A DNA stretch of 6,853 nucleotides. It comes from an archaeon (GTDB taxonomy: Archaea > Nanoarchaeota > Nanoarchaeia > Pacearchaeales > GW2011-AR1). How positions within the stretch are numbered: the stretch's first letter is position 1; every line of letters starts with the position of its first letter. Positions 1-5,440 of the stretch are shown here, piece by piece. The stretch is taken from contig DAOWCW010000042.1 of assembly GCA_030639395.1 (NCBI GenBank), positions 1 to 6,853 of the forward strand. Reading direction: 5' to 3'. Both the position numbers and the translations under genes were made by a program. Below the pieces are notes generated by a model. The model was not told the DNA's origin and did not search any database. It saw only the letters and a program-made list of their open reading frames with translations.

Positions 1-981
1 AGTTCTCTTGATTATGTTTTGAATAATGATAGTGATTATTATTATAAATTAAGGGTTTGTGATTCGAGTGGCAGGTGTAGTGTTAGTGCTTGTTCGTCGT
101 TTAGAACGGCTGAGAGTTCTGATAAGTGCGGTTATTGTAATTTTGTTACGATAATTTCTCCTCCGACTGGGTGGATCGTTTCTTATGATTTGGATGCCAA
201 TGGGACTTATGAGCATACTCAGGGGCAGATGTGTGGTCCTGTGGCTGGTATGAAGACTAGTTATGTTGAAGGTAGAAAGGCGAATGTTAAAATGGTTAGT
301 TCGGATGGGGCAGAGTTGATTTTCTTAAATGCTACGATTACTAAGACTGGTTTGACTGGGAATACCAGGACGTTTAATAGTGCTGGAGATTTAATTCATG
401 ATGATAGTTTGACGGATAGTGCTGGTGGTGCGATTGAGATTGTGGGGATGATTTCGGAGACGAGAGATAAGGTCGTTAATAATTTGCATCCTGAGGTTTG
501 TAAGATTAAGATTCCTAATGATGACTGTGGTCAGTTGTGGCATTGTGATGATGATGGGGATAATTGTGATAGGCGAGATGATGATTTGGTTGATCCTGCT
601 ACGGGAGTTGTTGATGGGACTTCTTGTTTGTGGACTATTCCTTATTGTGAGTTTTCGACTTGGGCGACTGGAGAGCCTGGGACGACTACTGTTGGCTCTA
701 GTGGGGGCGGGGGAAGTACTACAACAGTTGTTAATGCTACTAGTGATAATGAGAGTGTCTCTGATGACGTCTCTGATGACGTCTCTGATGAGGATGTAGA
801 TGAAGTTGGGGACGTAGATGATGGGGCCGTGGAGGAGATTGTGGATTTTGTTGAGAGTATTGGATGGAAGTCTGTGGTTTTGGTTCTTATTTCTTTATGT
901 GTGGTTGGTGGTGCTGTGTGGTATTTTTTAGCGGACAAGAGGAAGAGGTTTGTTGAGGTTAGGGTTAAGGGTAAGAAGTAA
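1..981 (+). CDS. C-terminal part of a secreted, C-terminally membrane-anchored surface protein (5' partial)
   Basis: The frame is open from base 1, so the gene begins upstream; 326 residues are visible. Residues 1-36 look like the last strands of a fibronectin type III-like domain (YYYKLRVCDSSGRCS then SSFRT). A Cys-rich globular part follows to about 217 (C43, C46, C181, C189, C209, C216), with several NxS/T sequons. Residues about 221-246 are a Gly/Ser/Thr linker, 253-275 a highly acidic stalk with a VSDD repeat, 291-311 one hydrophobic helix, and the last 15 residues are basic (KRKR...KGKK). This order fits an extracellular protein held by a C-terminal helix with a short cytoplasmic tail. 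Similar FN3-plus-stalk proteins are common on DPANN cells. The Cys-rich domain is not a family I can name, and the ligand is unknown. Confidence is high for coding and topology, low for function. Confidence 0.85.
   Translation, partial: SSLDYVLNNDSDYYYKLRVCDSSGRCSVSACSSFRTAESSDKCGYCNFVTIISPPTGWIVSYDLDANGTYEHTQGQMCGPVAGMKTSYVEGRKANVKMVSSDGAELIFLNATITKTGLTGNTRTFNSAGDLIHDDSLTDSAGGAIEIVGMISETRDKVVNNLHPEVCKIKIPNDDCGQLWHCDDDGDNCDRRDDDLVDPATGVVDGTSCLWTIPYCEFSTWATGEPGTTTVGSSGGGGSTTTVVNATSDNESVSDDVSDDVSDEDVDEVGDVDDGAVEEIVDFVESIGWKSVVLVLISLCVVGGAVWYFLADKRKRFVEVRVKGKK
757..792 (+). repeat. 12-bp tandem repeat, three copies, in the acidic stalk
   Basis: GTCTCTGATGAC occurs twice in tandem (757-768, 769-780), followed by a third copy differing only in the last base (781-792). 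It encodes VSDD-VSDD-VSDE in frame, so copy-number change would alter stalk length by four residues without a frameshift. The near-identity at DNA level suggests recent expansion. Confidence 0.9.
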
Positions 982-1203
982 TTATTTGTGCCGAAGCCCG
1001 AAGGATTTTTTGTTTCGTGTTATTAGTATGCCGGTTATTGAGCATATTATAAGCACTAGGAATGGGAGGGGAAGAGTGTAGTAGTTTTTTACAAGGAATG
1101 CGGAAGGTATCATTAGTATTGCACCAGTTATTGTTCCTATTGCGAGTCCGCGTCCCCATGATGGAAGGATATACCAGTCTTTGATTATTATGGGTTTTTT
1201 CAT
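982..1203 (-). CDS. Small two-helix membrane protein, unknown function
   Basis: 73 residues from an ATG. The N-terminus is short and polar (MKKPIIIKDWYILPSWGRG). Two hydrophobic segments follow at about residues 20-38 and 44-63, separated by a Lys-Asn-Tyr-Tyr turn, and the tail is basic (TRNKKSFGLRHK), so both ends probably face the cytoplasm. A TATAAA box lies 25 nt before the ATG, which supports both the gene and its start. Its stop codon is immediately adjacent to the stop of the convergent surface-protein gene (979-981 and 982-984). Codons end mostly in A or C, like the other minus-strand genes nearby. No family is recognised. A link to the surface protein or to the divergent glycosylase is possible only by position. 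Confidence 0.72.
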   Translation of the reverse strand: MKKPIIIKDWYILPSWGRGLAIGTITGAILMIPSAFLVKNYYTLPLPFLVLIICSITGILITRNKKSFGLRHK

Positions 1204-1224
1204 AAATAGTTAAAGGGCTGTTGA

Positions 1225-1230
1225 TTTATA
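1225..1230 (-). promoter_or_regulatory. TATA box of the small membrane protein gene
   Basis: On the minus strand this reads TATAAATC after an A-run, centred about 25 nt before the ATG at 1203. That places transcription start at or next to the start codon (leaderless). The same AT-rich stretch read on + (TTTATATTTTT, 1224-1234) could be an alternative box for the divergent glycosylase gene. Confidence 0.6.
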
Positions 1231-1245
1231 TTTTTATGTGTAATG

Positions 1246-1254
1246 TTTATTAAG
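1246..1254 (+). promoter_or_regulatory. TATA-like box of the uracil-DNA glycosylase gene
   Basis: TTTATTAAG is centred 25 nt before the ATG at 1275, the same spacing as at four other genes here. No Shine-Dalgarno sequence precedes the ATG (GTTAAGAT). The match is weaker than the box on the opposite strand. Confidence 0.45.
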
Positions 1255-1274
1255 TTTAATTTTTTTGTTAAGAT

Positions 1275-1886
1275 ATGGAATCAAATAAGAAGTCTTCGGA
1301 GTTTAATTTTTTAGAGGCGGCGATGGTAAAGAGGACGGTTTTGTTTAAGGATTGTATTAATATTGTTGTGGGTAAGGGGAATCCTAATGCGGATATTTTG
1401 TTTGTTGGTGAGGCTCCTGGTCGGAATGAGGATGAACAGGGTTTGCCTTTTGTGGGGGCAGCGGGGAAGAATTTGGATAAGTTATTGGATAGCGTTGGGC
1501 TTTCTATGGATGATGTTTATATCGCTAATATTTTGAAGTGTCGACCGCCTGAGAATAGGAATCCTACAGGTGAGGAGATTATTATTCATACACCTTGGTT
1601 GTTGAGGCAGATTCGGGAGATTAGGCCGAAGGTTGTTTGTTCGCTTGGGAATTATGCGACGAAGTTTTTTTTGAGCTTAGGAGATGTTGAGTTGATGAAG
1701 CAACAGCCGGGGATTAGTAAAGTGCATGGCGTTGTTAGGGATATTGAGATTGATGGCTTGAAGATTCGGTTGATTCCATTGTTTCATCCTGCTGCGATTA
1801 TTTATAATAGGACTAAGTTGACTCCGTTGTGGGAGGAAGATATGGAGATTGTTAAAAAGGAAATTTTTAACAATGGTGATGGGTAG
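1275..1886 (+). CDS. Family 4-type uracil-DNA glycosylase with degenerate iron-sulfur ligands
   Basis: 203 residues; family members are about 190-220. It should remove uracil from DNA, starting base-excision repair of deaminated cytosine. Motif 1 is GEAPGRNED (45-53), followed by PFVGAAGK (58-65, with the uracil-stacking Phe59), the conserved NILKCRPPENRNPT (85-98), a SLGNYA strand (123-128), and the second active-site motif HPAAIIYN near the C-terminus. By memory alignment with Archaeoglobus UDG, the cluster-binding Cys pair (CRKC) falls at Val18-Lys-Arg-Thr21 and the fourth ligand at His105; only Cys89 remains. The chosen ATG gives an N-terminus of family-like length. It converges on nop10, with 45 nt between the stops. 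Family assignment is secure; activity and cluster state are not known. Confidence 0.9.
   Translation: MESNKKSSEFNFLEAAMVKRTVLFKDCINIVVGKGNPNADILFVGEAPGRNEDEQGLPFVGAAGKNLDKLLDSVGLSMDDVYIANILKCRPPENRNPTGEEIIIHTPWLLRQIREIRPKVVCSLGNYATKFFLSLGDVELMKQQPGISKVHGVVRDIEIDGLKIRLIPLFHPAAIIYNRTKLTPLWEEDMEIVKKEIFNNGDG
1848..1874. terminator. Perfect 11-bp hairpin at the UDG 3' end; possible bidirectional terminator
   Basis: ATTGTTAAAAA (1848-1858), loop GGAAA, then TTTTTAACAAT (1864-1874) form a perfect stem. It ends 12 nt before the end of the glycosylase stop codon and about 57 nt beyond the nop10 stop on the other strand. Each strand contains a T5 run inside the structure. It sits where two convergent transcripts meet, but it is also coding sequence, so the terminator role is inference. 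Confidence 0.4.
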
Positions 1887-1931
1887 TTGGTGGTCGAGGT
1901 GAGTTTTTGGATTTGAGACTTGTTAATTTCG

Positions 1932-2078
1932 TTATCTTCTTTTGAAAGGGGTTGATCTTGGTGGAGCGTTTCTGATTTTGGAGAATATGTAATGGGCTGA
2001 TTCTGTTTTTTTTGAACATTTTTTGCAGATGTCTTTAAGTGTATAAGTTTTGCAGATTGGACATTTTTTAAGATCCAT
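1932..2078 (-). CDS. nop10: H/ACA RNP protein Nop10
   Basis: 48 residues from an ATG at 2078. Nop10 is a core protein of archaeal H/ACA ribonucleoproteins. It contacts Cbf5 and supports pseudouridylation of rRNA. The N-terminal zinc ribbon is complete: KKCPICKTYTLKDICKKCSKKT carries Cys6, Cys9, Cys18 and Cys21 around the hallmark YTLK. The C-terminal part (SAHYIFSKIRNAPPRSTPFKRR) keeps the Ala-His start and a basic end. It lacks the usual PPKFSPEDxYGxYRR pattern and is some 7-10 residues shorter than common archaeal homologues. It is the last gene of the rps27e - aIF2-alpha - nop10 cluster, 39 nt after aIF2-alpha, the standard archaeal order. No Shine-Dalgarno is visible, and the gap before it holds a copy of the repeated leader described at 2076-2115. 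Confidence 0.92.
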   Translation of the reverse strand: MDLKKCPICKTYTLKDICKKCSKKTESAHYIFSKIRNAPPRSTPFKRR

Positions 2079-2115
2079 TGATTTCTTTTTCTAAAACTTT
2101 GTTTTGATTTAATTT
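2076..2115 (-). repeat. Leader repeat copy 1, in front of nop10
   Basis: This 40-nt stretch, including the nop10 ATG, matches 2820-2858 in front of aIF2-alpha with about four substitutions and one 1-nt indel. In the sense of transcription both copies have the core TAAATCAAAAC, a three-base spacer, GTTTT, an A-rich stretch and AATCAATG. AAAAC and GTTTT can pair as a small hairpin (spacer AAA here, ACA in the other copy). Confidence 0.8.
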
Positions 2116-2117
2116 CA

Positions 2118-2822
2118 TTATTTATCTTCGGTGGTGAAAAATTCACAGTTGTTTTCTTTTGCTCTTTTTTCTAATTCTTCTAAGATTTCTATCATTTCTT
2201 TTTTTCCCTGTTTGAAATCTTCTACAGTTAATTTTAGGGAGAGTTCCCCCGCGGAGATGTAAGTTATTTTTACTTTGTCGTTTTTTAGGTCGAAGACTTT
2301 CTTAATTCTTGTTACTCCATCATTTTCTAAGCATTTAATTTTTATATTTTGTCGAAGTTGCTCATTTTTTCTTTTTTTGTTGATGATTTTTTTTATCGCT
2401 TCTTGGGATTCTTTTGGGATGTATTTTTTTAGAAGGCTGGAGTCAGATCTTACTTCTGTTATAAAATTAAAGAGGCTTTCAAAGTCTGTTAATATTTTTT
2501 CTTTTATCTCAGATTCCTTTTCTTTTAGAATTTGCTTGAAGGCTACATTGACTGCTTGAGCTTGTTTTGCTTTTTGCATTACTTCTTTTTTCTCTTTTGA
2601 GTTTACTCTTCGAAGGCTTAGGTGAGCGTGATCTCCTTCGATTCTTAGAACTTTGCATACGATTTGTTTGTTTGGGACTACATATTGTCGCATTAATTTG
2701 ATTCGGCCTGCTGCGATTTCGGAAGATACAATTGTTCCTTCGTGGCCGTTTGGCATTTCTACAAATGTTATTGTGCTTGTTACTTTTTTTACCTTGCAGA
2801 GTATTAGATCATTTTCATTCAT
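2118..2822 (-). CDS. eif2a: Translation initiation factor aIF2, alpha subunit
   Basis: 234 residues from the ATG at 2822. A longer reading from a TTG at 2837 adds five residues but would start inside the conserved leader, so the ATG is preferred. aIF2-alpha-beta-gamma carries initiator Met-tRNA to the small ribosomal subunit. Residues about 5-75 are an S1/OB domain, ending in the family signature HLSLRRVN. The loop equivalent to the eukaryotic Ser51 region is SSEIAAGRIKLMRQYV. A Lys-rich helical middle domain spans about 80-155, and an alpha-beta C-terminal domain (IKIKCLENDGVTRIKKVF... ELSLKLTVEDFKQGKKEM) would bind the gamma subunit. Common archaeal homologues are about 260-275 residues, so this one is compact. 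It lies 69 nt after rps27e and 39 nt before nop10. Confidence 0.94.
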   Translation of the reverse strand: MNENDLILCKVKKVTSTITFVEMPNGHEGTIVSSEIAAGRIKLMRQYVVPNKQIVCKVLRIEGDHAHLSLRRVNSKEKKEVMQKAKQAQAVNVAFKQILKEKESEIKEKILTDFESLFNFITEVRSDSSLLKKYIPKESQEAIKKIINKKRKNEQLRQNIKIKCLENDGVTRIKKVFDLKNDKVKITYISAGELSLKLTVEDFKQGKKEMIEILEELEKRAKENNCEFFTTEDK

Positions 2823-2858
2823 TGATTTTTTTCCCAAAACTGTGTTTTGATTTAGTTT
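2820..2858 (-). repeat. Leader repeat copy 2, in front of aIF2-alpha
   Basis: Partner of 2076-2115. It occupies most of the 69-nt gap between rps27e and aIF2-alpha and runs into the ATG at 2822. The AAAAC-ACA-GTTTT hairpin core is preserved, with the only core difference in the loop. rps27e, the first gene of the cluster, has no copy, so the element belongs to the internal genes. Confidence 0.8.
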
Positions 2859-2891
2859 TATTTTTTATTAAGATGGTTATTTATTTGAGTT

Positions 2892-3062
2892 TTATAAGAC
2901 TTCTTCGACTTTTGCTCGGATTTTTGCCTTCCCTGATGATGGTAAAGCTAGGACTGTGTTGCAATTTAGGCATCTAACTTTTGTAGAGGCTTTTCCGAAA
3001 ATTATTTGTGATTCTTTGCATTTTGAGCATTTCACTTTTATAAATTTTCCTTTTTGTTCCAT
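2892..3062 (-). CDS. rps27e: Small-subunit ribosomal protein eS27 (S27e)
   Basis: 56 residues from an ATG at 3062: a small zinc-ribbon protein of the archaeal and eukaryotic 30S/40S subunit. Two CxxC pairs are present (Cys12/Cys15 in KCSKC and Cys31/Cys34 in RCLNC). Other family signatures are FIKVKC, QIIFGKAST, and the closing PSSGKAKIRAKVEEVL, which matches the usual P-T-G-G-K-A-x-I end. The length is typical. It is the first gene of the minus-strand cluster. The L44e gene that often precedes it in archaea is absent, and a TATA-like box directly upstream indicates the transcript starts here. Confidence 0.95.
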   Translation of the reverse strand: MEQKGKFIKVKCSKCKESQIIFGKASTKVRCLNCNTVLALPSSGKAKIRAKVEEVL

Positions 3063-3081
3063 GTAAATTGATGAGGGTTTT

Positions 3082-3090
3082 GGTTTTTAA
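3082..3090 (-). promoter_or_regulatory. TATA-like box of the rps27e - aIF2-alpha - nop10 transcript
   Basis: On the minus strand this reads TTAAAAACC, centred about 25 nt before the ATG at 3062. No Shine-Dalgarno motif lies between them, so a leaderless mRNA is expected. Confidence 0.55.
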
Positions 3091-3357
3091 GTGTTTGGGG
3101 CTTGGGTTTTTTGAGTTTGCTTTTTAATTGTTTGTAGGCTTGTTAGAAATCTAGGGATTTTTGTCTGTATTGTTTTGATTCCATAAAAAATTGCGTCGTC
3201 CTTGACGCCGCATTTCTCATGGAATTAGGGGGTTGGAATGTGGGCGTTAGGTCTTCGATAATAATGTGATGGTACAATGATATTCTGAGAAAAAGTGCAA
3301 TATCTAAAGTGTTGCGATTCCTAGTGGATAGTGATATGTATGTTGGAGTATAGTATT
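3091..3357. other. Intergenic region between the divergent rps27e and pyrG promoters
   Basis: No credible reading frame on either strand; the composition is G+T-rich on +. It holds one clear nested hairpin (3176-3227) and a weaker one, GATATT (3279-3284) with AATATC (3299-3304) and a 14-nt loop. ATATC of the latter can alternatively pair with GATAT at 3333-3337. It may be untranslated spacer or hold a small RNA; I recognise no RNA family. Confidence 0.55.
3176..3227. repeat. Nested stem-loop
   Basis: An outer stem pairs TGATTCCAT (3176-3184) with ATGGAATTA (3219-3227), nine pairs with one G-T. It encloses an inner stem GCGTC (3193-3197) / GACGC (3204-3208) with a 6-nt loop that closes further by a G-T pair. 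The inner GC stem is conspicuous in an otherwise AT-rich spacer. Confidence 0.55.
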
Positions 3358-3366
3358 CTTTAAAAG
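3358..3366 (+). promoter_or_regulatory. TATA box of pyrG
   Basis: CTTTAAAAG is centred about 25 nt before the ATG at 3388. A GGAG at 3382-3385 lies only 2 nt from the ATG, too close to act as a normal Shine-Dalgarno, so a leaderless start is favoured. Confidence 0.6.
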
Positions 3367-3387
3367 TGGTTTTGGTTTTCTGGAGAT

Positions 3388-5034
3388 ATGCAGAGGAAAT
3401 ATGTGGTTGTGACTGGTGGCGTGCTTTCTGGGCTTGGTAAGGGTATTGCTATGGCTAGTATTGGGAATATTTTGTCGTCGTCATATAGTGTTGTTCCGAT
3501 TAAGTGTGATGGTTATTTGAATACGGATCCTGGGACGATGAATCCGTTGGAGCATGGCGAGGTTTTTGTTTTGGATGATGGGGGAGAGGTTGATATGGAT
3601 TTTGGGCATTATGAGAGGTTTTTGGGGGTGACTTGTAAGTTTGATTGGAATTTGACGATGGGTAGGGTTTTTGATGAGATTAGGAAGAAAGAACGGAAGG
3701 GTGATTATCTAGGGAAGACTGTCCAGATGGTTCCACATGTTTCGAATTTTATTAGGGACCATTTTTTGAGGGTTGGGGAGGAATCGAAAGCTGGTGTTAT
3801 GTTGATTGAGGTTGGTGGGACTATTGGAGATATGGAGAATGAGTTGTATTTGGATGCGATTCGGAGTTTGACTCGGAAGGTTGGGAGGGAGAATATTTTG
3901 TTTGTGCATTTGACCTATGTGCCTATTCCGCATGGGGTTGATGAGCAGAAGTCGAAGCCGACGCAACAGAGTGTTTCTTCTTTGAGGCAGCGAGGGATTG
4001 AGCCTGATATTGTGATTGCTCGGTGTAGTGAGATGTTGACGAATGGAGTTAGGGCGAAGATTGCGAAGTTTGGGAATTTGGATTTTGACAAGGTTCTTAC
4101 TGGGGTTGATGTCGATGATGTTTATAAGATTCCTTTGAGTTTTGAGGAGCAGGGTTTATCTCAGTTGATTGCTCGGAGGTTGAATATGCCGATTAATGTT
4201 GATTTAGGGAGGTGGAAAAGTTTGGTTGAGAAGAAGGAGGCTGCGACTAAAGGGATAACGGTTGCTGTTGCTGGGAAATATACTTCGTTGGAAGATTCTT
4301 ATGCAAGTATTATTGAGGCTTTGAAGCATTGTGAGGCGAATTTGGGGGTTAGGATTAAGATTAAATGGATTGATACGGAGACACGTAATAGTGTACCCTC
4401 TAAATTGGGAATCTCCCCAGAGATTCCGTCTTCATCGGGCAATGAGGCGCTTGATGCTTTAGATGAGGTTGATGGTGTTATTATTCCTGGTGGTTTTGGT
4501 TCGCGTGGGACTGAGGGAAAAATTGATGTTATAAGTTATTGTCGTAAGAATGGTTTGCCGTTTTTGGGAATTTGTTATGGGTTGCAGATGGCGGTGATTG
4601 AGTTTGCGCGGAATGTTTGTGGATTCGACGGGGCGAACAGCGCGGAGGTTGATGAGGACTGTAAACATCCCGTTGTTAATATTTTAGAGAGTCAGAAAGG
4701 TGTTGAGAATAAGGGTGGGACGATGAGACTTGGTGCTTGTGATGCTTTATTGAAGAAGGGGTCGAAGGTTTTTGATTTATATGGGAGCGAGAGGGTGAGC
4801 GAGAGGCATCGGCATCGGTATGAGGTGAATCCGGAATATCATGAGGCTTTGGAGGGGAAGGGTTTGGTTTTGTCTGGGATGTCGCCTGATGGGTCGTTGG
4901 TTGAGTTTATTGAATTGAAAGATCATCCTTATTTTATTGCCACACAGGCTCATCCTGAGCTGAAGAGTTCATTGTTGAAGCCGGCGCCGTTGTTTATGGG
5001 ATTTGTCTCAGCTTGCATTAATTCTAATTCTTAG
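3388..5034 (+). CDS. pyrG: CTP synthase (glutamine-hydrolysing)
   Basis: 548 residues, normal family length. It converts UTP to CTP using ATP and glutamine-derived ammonia, the last step of de novo pyrimidine synthesis. The N-terminal synthetase domain (1-270) has the P-loop SGLGKG (Lys18), DPGTMNPLEHGEVFV, the Mg-binding VDMDFGHYE (Asp71), EVGGTIGD (Glu141) and the UTP-site KSKPTQ (188-193). The C-terminal class I glutaminase domain has PGGFGSRG, the nucleophile in LGICYGLQ (Cys396), GGTMRLGA, RHRHRYEVN and AHPE (His522, Glu524). All catalytic residues are present. Small departures are TQQSV for TQHSV and AHPE for FHPE. The link between the domains is about 17 residues longer than in E. coli (around 332-353) and is encoded by DNA containing a perfect hairpin. 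The final codons and TAG lie in the left arm of a long inverted repeat. Leu is mostly TTG, and codons favour T or G endings. Confidence 0.98.
   Translation: MQRKYVVVTGGVLSGLGKGIAMASIGNILSSSYSVVPIKCDGYLNTDPGTMNPLEHGEVFVLDDGGEVDMDFGHYERFLGVTCKFDWNLTMGRVFDEIRKKERKGDYLGKTVQMVPHVSNFIRDHFLRVGEESKAGVMLIEVGGTIGDMENELYLDAIRSLTRKVGRENILFVHLTYVPIPHGVDEQKSKPTQQSVSSLRQRGIEPDIVIARCSEMLTNGVRAKIAKFGNLDFDKVLTGVDVDDVYKIPLSFEEQGLSQLIARRLNMPINVDLGRWKSLVEKKEAATKGITVAVAGKYTSLEDSYASIIEALKHCEANLGVRIKIKWIDTETRNSVPSKLGISPEIPSSSGNEALDALDEVDGVIIPGGFGSRGTEGKIDVISYCRKNGLPFLGICYGLQMAVIEFARNVCGFDGANSAEVDEDCKHPVVNILESQKGVENKGGTMRLGACDALLKKGSKVFDLYGSERVSERHRHRYEVNPEYHEALEGKGLVLSGMSPDGSLVEFIELKDHPYFIATQAHPELKSSLLKPAPLFMGFVSACINSNS
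4408..4427. repeat. Perfect 8-bp hairpin inside the pyrG interdomain insertion
   Basis: GGAATCTC (4408-4415), loop CCCA, GAGATTCC (4420-4427). It lies in about 50 nt whose codons (CCC, ATC, TCC, CCA, GGC) differ from the T/G-ending codons used through the rest of pyrG. Confidence 0.6.
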
Positions 5035-5122
5035 CGACTTATACTTCGTTGCAGGAACGCTCATGTACGCCTGTACACTTCGCAACCCTGCGCCTCGTCT
5101 AAGTCTGCTAAGAATCAGAATT
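5020..5122. repeat. Long imperfect inverted repeat spanning the pyrG stop codon
   Basis: 5020-5041 pairs with 5100-5122 over 21 base pairs with one mismatch and one bulged base (arm core ATTCTTAGC / GCTAAGAAT). Inside, GCAGG (5051-5055) pairs with CCTGC (5087-5091). At the tip TGTAC (5064-5068) pairs with GTACA (5073-5077) around GCCT. The whole can fold as one 103-nt hairpin. The pyrG stop (5032-5034) is in the left arm. The interior is unusually C-rich for the + strand. It could be a palindromic mobile element of MITE or REP kind or a 3'-UTR structure; there is no transposase nearby. Confidence 0.75.
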
Positions 5123-5440
5123 GGGGGAGGGTTTTTGGTGTTAAACTTAATTTTAGATTTAAGATGACATCTGGATTAATGGAGGTTGAATTTTTGAGGC
5201 ATTGCATAAAAATTCAATTTGGATGGAGTTTGTAAGGCGTGGCACGAGTGGAACGACCAGCGGGAATGACCTCGTGAGTTTCCAATCTCCGGCAGTTCTG
5301 CATACCCCTAATTGCGGAGTTCTGGGCAAAAATTCTTTGATATTGTAGTTGCTGAAAATTGTCTTTAAAATTGTTGTTGGGGGTGGAAAGAGCGCTCTTT
5401 TTTGTTTTCTTTTTTTCTAAAAAAGAAGTTGAGTATTTTC
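5123..5440 (+). other. Non-coding region with several hairpins; candidate structured RNA on +
   Basis: No credible coding frame. In order on + there is a TATA-like ATTTAAG near 5157-5163, then a 13-pair hairpin (5183-5220: TTGAATTTTT / AAAAATTCAA plus three outer pairs, two of them G-T). Next is CACGAG (5243-5248) / CTCGTG (5271-5276) enclosing TGG-AACGA-CCA, then CTCCG (5287-5291) / CGGAG (5315-5319), and finally a palindrome with T-runs (5387-5417). CTCC could instead pair with GGAG at 5225-5228, and TTGGA (5219-5223) with TCCAA (5281-5285), so alternative folds exist. I looked for SRP RNA, RNase P RNA and tRNA signatures and found none. An RNA gene of about 230 nt is an inference. Confidence 0.4.
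5387..5417 (+). terminator. Palindrome followed by T-runs; plus-strand terminator
   Basis: AAAGAGCGCTCTTT (5387-5400) is a perfect 14-bp palindrome, continued by T's and a second T7 run to 5417. The T-runs follow the palindrome only in the + direction, so it should stop transcripts coming from pyrG or the candidate RNA before they run into the convergent gene ending at 5441. Confidence 0.6.

Noticed and set aside
642..938. Open minus-strand frame opposite the surface-protein stalk
   Set aside because: It is Ser/Thr-rich low complexity that mirrors the Gly/Ser/Asp-rich codons of the real gene, with no promoter of its own.
2823..2837. TTG start five codons upstream for aIF2-alpha
   Set aside because: It lies inside the leader repeat, adds no conserved residues, and the ATG at 2822 matches the short N-terminus seen in the family.
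3382..3385. GGAG as a Shine-Dalgarno sequence for pyrG
   Set aside because: Only 2 nt separate it from the ATG, and a well-placed TATA box indicates a leaderless start.
3063..3387. L44e gene expected before rps27e in many archaea
   Set aside because: No zinc-ribbon or L44e-like frame is present on either strand, and the rps27e promoter occupies the site.
5020..5122. Integron attC site
   Set aside because: The long hairpin is suggestive, but I do not find the paired RYYYAAC / GTTRRRY core sites at its ends, and no integrase or cassette array is present.
5221..5330. tRNA, SRP RNA or RNase P RNA
   Set aside because: No T-loop/cloverleaf fits, the SRP helix 8 signature is missing, and no RNase P conserved regions (GAGGAAA-type P4 strand) are seen.
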